A DNA stretch of 64,000 nt, taken from Coenobita brevimanus (Eukaryota; Arthropoda; Malacostraca; Decapoda; Coenobitidae). A program made the translations under genes and the position numbers. Below are positions 1 through 10,821 of this stretch, in pieces. The stretch lies in NCBI GenBank assembly GCA_032717465.1, contig CM064713.1:15014203-15078202 (forward strand), given 5' to 3'. Below the pieces are notes generated by a model that did no database searches, was not told the origin of the DNA, and was given only the letters and a program-made list of their open reading frames with translations. The stretch's first letter is position 1; every line of letters begins with the position of its first letter.

Positions 1-599
1 AATCCAGGAGAAGGCGGCGTAGGGTGTCTGACTGATGGGCGGAGAGATGGTCAGGAATGGGTGGCAGGGGGGAGGGGGAGTGGGAGCGGGAAGGGGCACA
101 GGGCTCAGCTTCTTCCATCTCTAAGATTATGAGCCCTTTCGGGAGGGTGAGGGGTGAAGGGGCAAGGTTCGCAATGAGGACTGCCGTGCAATGTGGGGTG
201 AGGAAAGTTGGAGACAAAAGGCAGGCCGAGAGGGCTCCCGGTGGCAGGAGGAGGGAGAATAAGACAGAGGGGCCAGAGGGCCGGTTGAGGGGCACCCAGG
301 CCTCATGATGAGGGGGAATGATAACAGTAGCAGAAACGGTGGCAGGAAAAGAGGGAGGAGGGTAGTGGGAGGGGCCACAGGAGGGGAGGGAGGAGGGGGG
401 CTAGGGAGGGAGGGAGGGGGGAAGTCTTCCGGCCGGGGCCATGGTGTACAGGTGCAAACGGCCCGGGTGGGGTTGGGTGGGGCACGGAACTGGAGCTGTC
501 AGTAGCGACAATCTATGGTGGCCCCTAGCTTCTGTAGCAAGTCCAGTCCTAAGTACCCGTCGTAGTTTCGGCAGGAAGAGTCGAAACTGGGGAGCCGGA
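1..599 (-). pseudogene. Protease C-terminus and pre-RT linker of gypsy G1
   Basis: Reading the minus strand, residues CRNYDGYLGLDLLQKLGA (around 590-510) match the end of the G2 retropepsin. A proline-rich linker follows, and then LPPIPDHLSAHQSDTLRRLL at the window edge, matching the segment just before the G2 RT. The catalytic DTG part of the protease is missing: gag joins the protease end directly near 590, so an internal deletion removed the gag C-terminus and the protease N-terminus. Confidence 0.6.
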
Positions 600-1181
600 G
601 TCTGAGTGGGAAATTTTTTCACCACATTTATCTGCTGGGGTGTCGGGCGGGCGGTCAGGAGGCGTCGTATTAGCTGGGTATCTCTATCCATGTCTCCAGT
701 CGGGTCATGGATAGTGAAGTGTTCTTTTACAACACTAGGGAGCACTCAGGAGAGTGTTGAAAGTATGCTGTTCCCGGGTTTCTTCATCTGCCTCCGGGTA
801 GGTAGCAGTGACCAGGCGTCTTGCCTGAATTAGTGTATTGTCTAGATTCCCGTCAAACGTAAGACTATCCAGTTGGGATAGCGCCACCACTTTCCCTAGT
901 GATGAGGTGATGGCCTGAATTACAAATTTTGTGAAGTTTTGCCAGGTGAGCTCTGGAACGACTTTCGGTGCTATGTTCGCCGCCGGTTTGCCCAGTAGTG
1001 GGAGTGTGACTGCGATTTTTTGTTGATCATTATCAAAACAATCATCTAGTAAAGGTTTCATGATCGCCAGATATGTGTACATCATTCTGGTCGGGGTGGT
1101 CAAACTTGGGCAATTGCACGTGTGGTTTAGTTGCCATTTTGCCGGTATTTCCTTACTACCTCTCTCGTATGCCCAGGTCAA
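600..1181 (-). pseudogene. gag of gypsy G1
   Basis: Two overlapping reading frames (1181-735 and 745-401) together give a gag-like protein beginning MTWAYERGSKEIPAKW. Residues around GKPAANIAPKVVPELTW and PTGDMDRDTQLIRRLLTA match the gag of G2 (10048-10821), so this is a paralogue. The ATG lies immediately downstream of the presumed primer-binding site, which leaves almost no leader. A frame change near 740 and the loss of the gag C-terminus show it is not functional. No zinc knuckle remains. Confidence 0.65.
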
Positions 1182-1182
1182 G

Positions 1183-1201
1183 AACCACCGCTGTCCACCA
1201 G
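1183..1201 (-). other. Putative primer-binding site of gypsy G1
   Basis: On the minus strand the LTR appears to end GCATTACA and is followed by CTGGTGGACAGCGGTGG, which resembles the TGG-initiated tRNA primer sites of Ty3/gypsy elements. The gag ATG follows at once. The tRNA was not identified. Confidence 0.45.
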
Positions 1202-3436
1202 TGTAATGCTAGGTGTTTAAGGCTCGACTTCCCGTTCCTAAAGCACCTAACGTGTAGCGGGGTCCTCTTTCGAGACCGGGGCTTAGAACAAATAAGAGAG
1301 AGGCAGGGCACAAAAACTCCAGGCAATAACCTTTACACTTGTATTGCTCAGTCAGACAAGGGACAACAGCAGATGTTACAACACAATATTTGGTTAATCA
1401 CAAACACTTATACCTAGATAATTAGTATCTCATAGGATACTATGGGAGAATACACTAAAATAACATTCGAGGTGGAGTATGCAGAATTGGTACAGTCCAA
1501 GGTCTCTGAGCTCGTGGAGGAGTTAAGGATGAGGCTCATTAGGGGAGGGTGTAAGGGACTGGGGTCTAATTATGATTATGGTAGTATGAGGCGGAGTTTA
1601 TTGGTGGCGTGTTCACGTTACTGTTTTCTGAGAGCAAGGGACTTTTGGTTGATTATTAATACAAACTCCACGGCTTGGGTGTTTCTCATACTGTGATATG
1701 ATGGGTATTGTGCATGGGTCTTAGTCACTATCACTTTGATTCTATATGGACTATTCACTATTCCGCCTTGTCACTGTTAGACTATTATTATTCCAATTTC
1801 ACTTAAACACTTGGTCTGGTACTACGAATGCCCTTTATCGCCTCGCCACTGTTATACTACACTAGAGGCGCAGTCGCTGTCTCATGGGTCACTGGGTGGT
1901 AGGTGCAGTGGGGAGACAAGCTGGCTACAGCTATGCCGAGGCAGGGGCACCCCCAGGGGAGGCCATGTCGAGGGGGCACGGGATCACATGCAGTGGTGTC
2001 TTCACTCGTCCGGGGCTGCAGGTGCCGAAAGGGCCCGTACTTTCCGGGCTGGGGACAGGAGTGTGGCCCTCAGAACTGGGGCAGAACAATTTCCTGAACC
2101 TCTAGTTCAGGTTCCGGCCGGAGGTAGAGGTCCTCCACCGTCGGGGCGTAGGGAGGTCCCGCCCGGGCGTTCTGATGAAGGCCTAGGGTTCCGGAGGGCT
2201 GCAGCCCCCGGAGCTAGACGGCGCCATCAAGGAGGGGCTGCAGCACTGGCCTGCATCAAGGTCTGTCAGGTGGGTTTTCTCCAGGACCAGCCGTAGGGAG
2301 CAGAGACCAGGGGAGGCTACAGGACCTCTCCATTAATCCTCTACATTCTCTGTGTCAGGGGTCAGGGAACTCATCTCACACTGGGGCGGCGCGGCTGCTC
2401 TCTGCTGCTTCTGGCCGTGGGACCCGGCTATGGCTACTGGCCGTGGCTTCCCAAGGGCGTGACCACAAGGCACCAAGGCCCGGCTACTGGCCGTGGCCTG
2501 AGAGGATGAATGACTACCAGCGAACCCAGGGACACCTTTGGAGCAGCTAACGGCCGTCTGACGAAGGTGGGAGTGGCTACAGGCCGACTCCTGCAGGAGT
2601 GGTGTGGAGCGGCTACAGACCGACTTGAGGACAATACCTTTGGAGCGGCTACCGGCCGTCTGACGAAGGCGGGAGCAGCTGCAGGCCAACTCATTCAGCA
2701 GGAATGAGGAGCGGCTACAGGCTGACTCAGGGGCAATGCCTTTGGAGCAGCTACCGGTCGTCTGACGAAGGAGGGAGCAGCTACAGGCCGACTCCTGCAG
2801 GAGGGGTGTGGAGCGGCTACAGGCCGACTCAGGGGCAATGCCTTCGGAGCGGCTACCGGCCATCTGACAAAGGTGGGAGCGGCTACAGGTCGACTCCTTC
2901 AGGAGGGGGTGTGGAGCGACTACAGGCCATCTCCAGAAGGACACCTTCTGACGAAGGCGGGAGCGACTACAGGCCGTGTCCTTGTTACCCTCAGGTCGGC
3001 TACTGGTCGATTCCTTAGCGAGGGGCGGGCAGCTACTGGCCATCCCAAGAGGGAAGACACTTTTGGGGAGGCTACTGGCTGACTCCTGAAGAAGGCAGGA
3101 GTGGTTATAGGCCGACCCCTTAGAGGCGCTGGCAGGAGCTGGACAGACAGCTCCACCCCGAGATTGGTAGGTGGAAACTTGCCCCGACGGTAGTGCAGGA
3201 TTCCTGCTATGGCGACGGCGGGCATACTCCAAGTCATAGGGGCGTACAGCCCGGACTGACTTGGGCCATTGTCGCACCGGGTCTCGGTGCCCTGCTGTTG
3301 CTCCTCCGTGGGGTCCTTGTGGGGGTGTCTGGGAGTTCACAGGGACACTGTGCTGAATTCCTGGTGGAGGTGGTTGGGTGTTCCAAGGGACACTATGCTG
3401 TATTTCAAGGGTTAATAAAGAACACGAGGCATAACA
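1202..3436 (-). repeat. Putative 5' LTR of gypsy G1 (about 2.2 kb)
   Basis: The segment begins TGTAATGC and ends GCATAACA on the plus strand, giving 7 of 8 matching terminal inverted bases and the canonical TG...CA ends. The inner edge touches the primer site and gag; the outer edge touches a LINE remnant, as expected for an LTR boundary. The length is large for a gypsy LTR, and the middle is filled by GC-rich minisatellite. The matching 3' LTR is outside the window, so the boundaries rest on structure alone. Confidence 0.5.
2390..3115. repeat. GC-rich minisatellite inside the G1 LTR
   Basis: Degenerate tandem units built around GGAGCGGCTACAGGCCGACT and CCGTCTGACGAAGGNGGGAG recur about every 60-75 bp. 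They create long open but repetitive frames, such as a Ser/Arg-rich minus-strand frame at 2333-3340, that have no domain content. Confidence 0.7.
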
Positions 3437-3773
3437 AGAGGGAACATGGGTAGTAAGGGAGTATTATAAAGACGCCTTGAAAGTGTATAGGGAGGAGTTA
3501 GAGAGAAATGTAAATAACAAAAATGTAGAGAGTATAGAAGAATTTGAGGATACAATAAAGAAGGCTGCTGATAAAACACTTAAAACTAAGTATAGGAAGA
3601 AGAAAAAGGGAGAACTAGGAAGGGAAGAGGAGCCATCTTGGTTCACAGATTAAATAAAGGGCGGAAGTAAAGGAAAGGAGAATGTTAAATAGAAATGGGA
3701 AAAATGAAGGTAATGAGGAGGAGAGTAAATGGAAAATTTCATATGAGGAGCAAAAAATAAAAGTACAATCATT
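3437..3773 (+). mobile_element. LINE remnant, endonuclease-RT linker
   Basis: The plus strand reads WVVREYYKDALKVYREELE and later EEPSWFTD, an in-frame stop, then EEESKWKISYEEQKIKVQ. This is the kind of charged linker between APE endonuclease and RT in jockey/CR1-type LINEs. Only about 110 codons remain. It is cut on the left by the end of the G1 LTR and on the right by the start of the G2 LTR, so it looks like target DNA into which two gypsy elements inserted. Confidence 0.55.
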
Positions 3774-5726
3774 TGTTATGCACCGTGTTCTGAGTCCCGT
3801 CTTCTCGGTCACAGATACTGTGCAGTCCTGGGTTCATGGTTCCCGACCGGGTCAGTCACAGGCAAGGAAGAGAAGTCCAAACACCACTGGTCAAAAGGCA
3901 CACTTATATATTATTAATGAACAGTTACACACATTCTATGGGCAAAACTTGTGAAATATATTAAAATGCGTGCTCCCGCCACCGGACCCCCCCCCCCCAC
4001 TATGGAGCTGCAGCCCCACCCCCACCCCCACCCCAGGAGGACACCACGGTGGGCCAGGTAAGTGAGACGCTGGCCCAGAGCGAGACGGGCTCAGGTGCGC
4101 CCCGACTGTGTGTCCCTCTTCCCCTCAACCAGACCAACCACGACGTAGCAGGGATGCGAGACTACTCGGCCAGAGCAGCCCTCGTCAGGATCGGGGTGGG
4201 ACTACTCCAGATTCAGTCCCAGGTAATGGCCACAGGACGTACTGGGGTGGGAACGGTCACAGTACATCCCTCAGCTGTTTCCCCCTGCAGCACCGTGACA
4301 ACGGCCTTAGTTGTTGTTGGGATCCTGGGGGAGGACCTGGGGCGGCCTGGGCCTAGGGTCAGCTGTGGAGAGGATAGTGCCCTGACTGAGCTGCCGTCTC
4401 ATCCAGCAGGGGCGGCCGTCAGGGAGGAACAGTGGCCACCTGCGCCAGGGGAGGTCTGCCTACTGCAGCAGGCGTCAGGGGTGGCCCGCTGACTCTGGGG
4501 GCTGCAGTCTCGTCTGTGGGAGGAGGCCGTCAGGATTGGCTTGAGGCCTCTTGTCCTGGCAGAGTCCATCAGCACCTGGGGAGGACGGAGCTGCAAGGAC
4601 AGGACACCTGGCCTCGGGGACGTCTCGCCCGGTCTGGTCTCTGGTGGGGTTCCTGTAGGGGAGCAGATCCCACCCTCTCGAGGAGAGAGGCAGGGAGAGG
4701 GGCACCTCGCTCTGCCACAGGAGGGGTGGGCGGAGCAAGAGGCATTTCCCTCTGTAGGAGCTTGGGGACTTGCGGAGGGAGAGCGGCCGAGGGCCGGCTC
4801 TGCTACTTGGCAGGCTCGTGAGGCCCTGCCAAAATTCTGGTCCAGGGTGTGCGAGCGAGGTCCAGGTGATGTTCCCTCCATCAGGCAGCCCTGTTGGGCT
4901 CTGCATGTGCTCCTACAGGGGACAGGGGTGTAAGAGGAGTTGGGGGCGACTACTCCTGACACCACAGACTCTGGCGGCTGGGAGAAGGCACCTGATGGGC
5001 TCTCCCAGCAAAAGCTATAGCTCTGGCAGAGTCTGCACTCCCGCCACAGGGCCTGGAAATCCTGTCCCGGCAACATCAGGAGGAAGAGGCCTGGGGAGCC
5101 GCAGCTCTGGCAGAGCCTATCCTCCTTTCGTCGGGGTTGGGGCAGCACTGGGGGACGACAGGCGTTCTGTCCTGAGTGGTACCTCTCGCAGAGTTTACCC
5201 CAGGGCCTGCCTCCCTCCTTGGGAATGCCAGCGAAGGTCGTCTGGTGGATGTTCCGATGTGCCAGTTCCCGAAGGTGGTTGACAGAGGATGGATGACCAG
5301 CGGTCTCTCCACCCACAGTATACTCAACGGGTGCTACTGTGCTGCTGCTCCCTTGGGGGATAGCAACCCTTGAGGCTCCTCCTGAGTCCTCTGTTAAATA
5401 GGAGGCCAATCCAGGGGACTCGGCATCAGAGGGTTTGCTTGGGATTTGCCACTGCAAGTCCCACCCCGACTCTGGCGAGTGTTCCCTCCGCTGGAGTGTA
5501 GTGTACTTTTCCTGTACACTGCCGGGTGGTCTGGCTGCAGGGAAGAGGGGCATCGGGTCGGAGAGAGATACATCGCTCTTGCCTGGACGGTGTATCAGGT
5601 AAGCCAGCCTCCCTGTCATCTCCTTGTGGGGTGGGTATCACCCCCTCATACTCTCCTCCTGGGGTGGTGGTGTCAGGTTCACCCCGCCGTGCGGGTATTT
5701 CAGGACCGTCGTGGAGGTAAAAGTCA
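3774..5726 (-). repeat. Putative 3' LTR of gypsy G2 (about 1.95 kb)
   Basis: It starts TGTTATGC on the plus strand, abutting the LINE remnant. That is the exact reverse complement of the outer end of the G1 LTR (GCATAACA). The inner end is placed at AAAGTCA next to a purine-rich CACGGGGACG on the minus strand, a polypurine-tract-like context after pol. The interior is GC-rich and repetitive like the G1 LTR. There is no second copy to compare, because the 5' LTR of G2 is missing. Confidence 0.4.
4020..5420. repeat. GC-rich degenerate repeats inside the G2 LTR
   Basis: Motifs such as GGCCGTCAGG, CTGCAGTCTCG and GGCAGAGTC recur irregularly. Open frames on both strands (up to 406 codons on the minus strand at 4399-5619) reflect base composition and contain no recognisable domain. 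Confidence 0.5.
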
Positions 5727-6030
5727 CGTCCCCGTGACTGAAGACGGAATGTGTCGGCAGTGGTGGTGCGGTGGGAGGGTGTGAGGTGGTGGAGGAAGTT
5801 AGTACAGTGGGTGGTCCATGGGTTGGATTGGTGATACGGGGAGTAAATGACGGTGAGAGATGAAGGTCCAGGCATGTACCACAGGAGGCAGAGGAGCTGG
5901 TTGATGCCCTGGATGCTGCGCCTGTGCCCCTGGTGCGGGGTCCAGATCACGAGTGTGATTTTCATCTCTGGTGGTAGTGATGGGGCATGCTGGATGAAGT
6001 CTGGCTGGAGACTGGGGAGGGAGGATGCTG

Positions 6031-7640
6031 TCATGCTTTTATGAGGGCGTCTCTGGCTAATCGGCTTAGTGAGGTGGGCAGTTGAGATATTCCCTGGGGA
6101 GTGGCGTGATTTGGGGATGAGGGGGGCAGTGTTAAGGGTGGGGGTGGAGGGAGGGGAGGGCATGTGGGTGTAGTGGGTGGGTGGGCAGGATAGGCAGCAG
6201 GATCTAATGTGGGTGGTGATGAGGACGGGTGTGGGTGGGGAGAGGTTGGTGGGGGAAGGGTGTGTGGATGGTGTGGAGGGTTGAGTTGGCATAGGGGGTG
6301 CTGTGGTGATGAGGGGTATTCAGGTGAGGCGCAGGTGTTGGTGGTGTGGGCGGGTGTGGGGTTGAGGTTTGGAGAGTGGCAGGTGATGGCGGTTGGAGGT
6401 GACGAGGATGGTGGAAATGTGGTGGGAGGGGTGCGAGAGGGTGTGGGGCTCGAGGGAGGGTGGGGTGGGGGTGGAGGGTGGGGAGGAGGAGGATGTTGGA
6501 GGGCGAGGTGTGAGTGAAGGGATAGTTGTGGCCGGAGTAGGGGTGGTGGATGTGGTTGGAGTGTTGGTGGAGGAGAAGGGGAAAGGTAGCAGGCATAGGA
6601 ATTTTCTGGGACTGGGGGGGAGGTGGGAGGCAGGGCCGGCGTGCTGTGTGGCTGAGGGGGTGGTGCATTCGGTGCTGGGGAGTGACGCACGTGTCGGTTC
6701 CTGTAGGTGCGGGTGGTTTGGTGGTAATTAATAGTGACTTGGTAGGGGTTGGGGACACTTACTATCTCGTAGGGGCCGATATATAGGGGGGCAAGTTTGT
6801 GTGGGGTGGGTCGGGTGGCGACCATGACGAAATCGCTTGGTTTGTACGGGCTGGTAGGTGCAGTATCGGGGGCTAGGTCCTGTGTGGCTTGAAGGTGTTG
6901 GAGCTTTTGTTTGAGATGGTGCAGGGGGTTGGATGAGGCGGGGTTTGTGGGGGTTTGTAGGTGACGTCAGAGAGGAAGCAGCAGGGGCAGTTCGCCAAAT
7001 ACCCAGCTCGTGTGCTGTGATGCCGTCCTCACGTGGGCAGGTGTTCATGCCTCACTGTATTGTCTTGACGTACACTGGCTAATCGTCACTTTGTGTGGCT
7101 TGGATCCTGGTCCACACCTGGTTGAGCAGAGTGCAGTGGCTGCGCTCACAGATGCCATTTCCCTGTGGCTAGTATGGGGAGGAATGGGAAATATTATATC
7201 CAAAGAGAGTGGAAAGTTCCATCCAGATTTTGCCTGTAAATTCAGGTACATTATCGAAGTGGAGGGTCTGAGGAATGCCAAAATATGGGAACACATGGCG
7301 AGTCAGGGATCAGCAATGGCGAGGGCCTGGTGTTCTTTTGCCGGACATATATCGGAAACTTGGAGTATGTGTCCACGAACGTAATTATGTATCGGTAGCC
7401 TGATTTAGGTGGGAGGGGGCCAACAACATCAACGGATAACAGTTGCCACGAATTGTTGGCCACGAGGTGGCCTGAGGGCCCAGGCTTGTGAGTGGTGCCT
7501 TTCCCTAGGGCACACGTTCGGCAGGCTTACACGACTTGTTGCACGGGTTTGGAGGGATGTGGGGACCAGAAAGTGTCGATAAAGACCTGGAGTAATTTCT
7601 TCACACCTTCGCACCAAGGTGTATCCTGTTGTCAGCGTGG
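6031..7640 (-). pseudogene. Integrase and proline-rich tail of gypsy G2
   Basis: The integrase is split over several frames: the catalytic core begins LLSVDVVGPLPPKSGYRY (about 7440), continues in another frame with a GIPQTLHFDNVPEFTG segment near 7240, and ends with the GPY/F-like module KLAPLYIGPYEIVSVPNPYQ (about 6800). A very proline-rich tail of about 200 residues follows, ending near 6031. The tail is encoded by G-rich plus-strand sequence and could be a low-complexity expansion. The scattered frameshifts make it non-functional. Confidence 0.75.
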
Positions 7641-7799
7641 AGGTGGGTGAGGGTGTTCAGGGTGACGTCAGGGTTGAGGGCGATGTGGCCAGAGTGGGTG
7701 TATAAGAGGTAGCTGTGCCATTGCAACTTGGAGAAGAGATGGGCTGGCATCCAATCGGGGTGATCCCCGGCCTGCCAGCACTGCATGAGAGTGGGTATG

Positions 7800-9215
7800 G
7801 CCTGGATGGCATTCACAGGGAGTCTAGAGAGGGTGTTAGCATTCATGTGGAGTTTGCCAGGTTGGTATGCTATATCAAAATTGAATTCTTCTAAGGTTTC
7901 CCTCCAGCGGATCATCTGTGCATTCTTGGTGCCGGATTGGTGGAGTCACTGGAGGGACTGGTGATCCGTGATGATGGTAACGTGAGTTCCTGCCAGGTAA
8001 GTGCGGAAGTATTTGAGCGCCCAAATGATGCCGAGGCACTCCCGTTTTGTGGCCGCATAGTTGCATTCCGCCTGGTTGAGGGTGTGGCTGGCACAGGCGA
8101 TGATATGTTCCTTGCTGTCTTGTACTTGAGCTAACACGGCACCAATAGCCACCAGTGAGGCGTTGGTGTACAGGCGGAAGGAGATAGTGTAATCAGGGAA
8201 TGCCACTATAGGGGCGGTGATTAGCTTGTCTTTGAGGGTCCGGAAGGCTTGGAGGCGATCTTCTGTCCATGTGAAAGGCTCCCCCTTCTTGGTGAGGTCG
8301 TGCAGCGGTTTGGCGATGGTCGTGAACCCTTTCACAAAGCATTGGTAGTAGGAGGCGAGGCCTATGAATGCGTGGATCTTATGTACGTTTTGGGGCAGGG
8401 GGAGTTCACCTATGGCCCTGAGTATCTCGGGGTGGGGAGCGATGCCTTCTCTAGATATGACGTGCCCCAGGATGGAGACTGATCTTTGAGTCAAGACGCA
8501 CTTAGATGAGTGGAGTTTGAGTCCGGCTTGGCGTATCCAGGAGAAGACCTGGCGTAGGCGTTGGATGTGGTCAGCCCAAGTCCTACTAAAGACGATGACG
8601 TCATCAAGGTAGGCGAGGCAGATCTCGCAAGTGAGGCCACTGAGTACGGACTCCATCAGGCGGGAAAATGTGGGGGGGGCGTTGCAGAGGCCGAAGGGGA
8701 GCACGTTAAATTTGTAGTGCTTCCCATTGCAGGTGGAGAAGGCGGTCTTTCCTTGGTCCTCAGGATGGACGGGGTCCTGCCAGTATCCTGACTGTAGGTC
8801 CAGCGTGGAGAAACAAGATGCCCTGTACAGGGAGTCCAGGGAGTTGTCAATTCTTGGTAGGGGAGTGGCGTTCTTGGTGGTGACATCATTAAGGCGATGG
8901 TAGTCCATGCAAAACCACAGCATCCCATCCTTCTTGACGAGGATGACAGGGGAGAACCACGGGCTGGATGGTGGTAATATAACGCCAGCATTTAACATGT
9001 CCTGGACCTGCCGGTCTTCTTCCGCCTGCTGCATGGGGTTTTTCAGGAGTGCAGGTTGCCGGATGGGGGGGGCCCGTCGTGTGTATCTCACGGGACAAGA
9101 TGGTGGTGCGGTTGATGTCTGTGGGTCCCGATGAGAAGATGTTCTGAAAGTCCAGGAGGAGGCGTCTCAGATCGTTCGTTTGTTGGGGGGAGAGGTGGTT
9201 GGGGAGTGAGGGCAA
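7800..9215 (-). pseudogene. Reverse transcriptase and RNase H of gypsy G2
   Basis: An open stretch at 9091-7946 carries the whole gypsy RT: VILPPSSPWFSPVILVKKDG, the first catalytic Asp in FSTLDLQSG, LPFGLCNAPPTF, and YLDDVIVFS with the two further catalytic Asp residues. The RNase H domain follows, with TLNQAECNYAATKRE and IITDHQSL. Its first expected TDAS is LYTNAS, so a catalytic Asp has become Asn. The frame is lost near 7930 and picks up again as WRETLEEFNFDIAYQPGK, the end of RNase H. The RT enzyme could fold, but the RNase H should be inactive. Confidence 0.85.
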
Positions 9216-9532
9216 AGCCGGGGAAGTGAGGGGGGGGTGGTTGTGCAGGGCTCGACTTCTTCTATCTCGCCTACTACTAGGCCCTTAGGGAGGGTGAGGG
9301 GTGAGGTGGATAAATTAGCCGCGGGGACTGCGGCGAGGTGGGGAGTGGGGAAGGTGGGGGACAGGAGGCAGGAGGTGGTGGCGCCCACCGGGGAAGTTGG
9401 GTAGAACACTACGTGGGTGCCAGCGGGTTGGTGCAAGGGGAGCCAGGCCTCGTGGTGGGGGGGGAATGGTGGTGGTGGAGGAAAAGGTTATAGGGAAGAT
9501 GGGGGGTTAAGTGGGAGGAGTGGGGGATGGGG

Positions 9533-10024
9533 TCAGGTGGGGAAAGGTGAGGGAGGAGAGTGGGAGGGGACAGTAGTGTCCAGTAAGGGTGGCGATGTCA
9601 TGGTGTGGCACAAGCAGAGAGATTGTAGGGTTGGATCTGGTGGCTTGAAAAAGTGCAACTGCCTTCCGTGGCAGTCGATGTTGGCCCGGAGTGTCTGTAA
9701 TAGATCCAACCCCAGGTAACCATCATAGGCACGGCAAGTGGAGTCAAATATAATGAACTGACATTGGGCGGTTGTTTTCTGATGTGTCTGGACATGGAGG
9801 GCCCATGTCTCTCCACGGATAGGTAGGGGGCTGTACCCCTCATATACGAGGTGGGCCGAGGTGGGGAGGAGAGGGCCAAAAGCTCTGGTGTGACGGGAGT
9901 AGATATAATGGTATAAGCAAGACCTGGCTGCTCCCGTATCGACCAGCAGCCGAGCTTTCACCCCGTTCAGACTGACCTTATCGTAGACTGGGGGGCGATA
10001 ATTGTGTGAGGTGGCCCTCGCCAC
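9533..10024 (-). CDS. Retropepsin-type aspartic protease of gypsy G2
   Basis: A continuous 163-codon frame. The active-site segment is VKARLLVDTGAARSCLY with the catalytic DTG about 35 residues in, and the second half of the fold is marked by YDGYLGLDLLQ, corresponding to the conserved hydrophobic-G-x-D/N segment. Retropepsins cut the gag-pol polyprotein and act as dimers, so one such domain per precursor is expected. The domain looks intact, although the flanking gag and RT are in other frames. Confidence 0.75.
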   Translation of the reverse strand: MARATSHNYRPPVYDKVSLNGVKARLLVDTGAARSCLYHYIYSRHTRAFGPLLPTSAHLVYEGYSPLPIRGETWALHVQTHQKTTAQCQFIIFDSTCRAYDGYLGLDLLQTLRANIDCHGRQLHFFKPPDPTLQSLCLCHTMTSPPLLDTTVPSHSPPSPFPT

Positions 10025-10047
10025 TGTGGGGAGGTGTGGGGGTGGTC

Positions 10048-10821
10048 CTAAAAATCCAGCTGGGGCGAGGTGCCCTCCCCTTCGCTGCCTATGTCAGCCT
10101 CTTCAGCATCAGGGACATTGATGGGAGGGGATGATTCATCCAGTGGGTCGTCCTTAATGGCCAACACCTTGCAGCACCCCTGGTTTGCAGCCCTATGCCT
10201 TGCAGTTTTCAACTGCTCCCGGATGTCGTGTATGGGGCAGCAGTGGCTGCATGCAGTGAACTCCCAAGGGTTGATGGAGATGAAGTTGGACATCTCCCTG
10301 GGAGTGGGTTGCTTTTTGGTGGGGATGGCTCTTGGCAGGGCTGGAGGTTCCGGGGGCGGTGGGTTTGGGGGGGCCGTCCGAGGCTTGGTGGGGAGTGGTT
10401 TGAGGGTAGGGATTCTGCTTACTGCCCCTATCTGTTGGGGAGTGGTGCAGGCGGTGAGTAGGCGCCTCACCAACTGGATATCCCTGTCGATATCCCCAGT
10501 CGGATTGTATGCGGTAAAGTGTTCCCTGATGACTCTGGGGAGTATCCTTAGCAGGGTATGGAATACATGTTGGTCCCGGGTTTGTATATCCACCTCCGGG
10601 TAAGCAGTGGCAACAAGATGTCATGTTTGAATGAGGGGGTCGTCTGGGTTCCCATTATATGTGAGTGTGTCCAGCTGGGAGAAGGTGACGACTTTCCCTA
10701 ACGAGGGTGTAACAGCTTGGATCATGATTTGTTGAAACTGTTCCCATTTCAACTCCGGGACTATTTTAGTGGTTATACTTGAAACAGTTTTTCCGAGGTG
10801 GGGGAGTATAACAGCTATCAA
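10048..10821 (-). pseudogene. gag of gypsy G2 (N-terminally truncated)
   Basis: Two minus-strand frames (10830-10621 and 10593-10048) give a gag-like protein with ILPHLGKTVSS, GKVVTFSQLD, PTGDIDRDIQLVRRLLTA and a C-terminal proline-rich stretch. A Cys/His cluster, CSHCCPIHDIREQ, could be a degenerate nucleic-acid-binding motif but is not a classical CCHC knuckle. About 50 N-terminal residues present in G1 gag are absent because the element is cut at 10821. Confidence 0.6.

Larger units (their letters stand above)
1..3436 (-). mobile_element. Ty3/gypsy retrotransposon G1, 5' portion (runs off window start)
   Basis: Minus-strand LTR retrotransposon seen from its 5' LTR (1202-3436) through gag, a protease remnant and the first residues before the RT domain at position 1. 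The translated parts align with the second gypsy element at 5727-10821: both have the gag segment GKVV.LSQLD, the protease end YDGYLGLDLLQ and the pre-RT stretch DTLRRLLLD/NDLRRLLLD. The rest of pol lies outside the window. The copy is defective because of an internal deletion near 590 and several stops. The order seen is LTR, binding site, gag, PR, RT. Confidence 0.75.
5727..10821 (-). mobile_element. Ty3/gypsy retrotransposon G2, internal region
   Basis: Reading the minus strand from 10821 to 5727 gives gag, aspartic protease, reverse transcriptase, RNase H, integrase and a proline-rich tail, the standard Ty3/gypsy order. The RT core has FSTLDLQSGYWQ, LPFGLCNAPPTFSRLM and YLDDVIVFS. Frames change several times and no envelope gene is present. 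The 5' end, with the gag N-terminus, leader and 5' LTR, is missing: at 10821 the sequence passes directly into a LINE. The copy is therefore a dead, 5'-truncated element. Confidence 0.85.

Noticed and set aside
2333..3340. 335-codon Ser/Arg-rich minus-strand protein
   Set aside because: Made of the LTR minisatellite; composition-driven, no domain.
4399..5619. 406-codon minus-strand protein
   Set aside because: GC-rich repetitive LTR sequence with open frames on both strands and no recognisable motif.
5727..10821. Endogenous retrovirus with envelope
   Set aside because: No envelope-like frame after integrase; only a proline-rich integrase tail.
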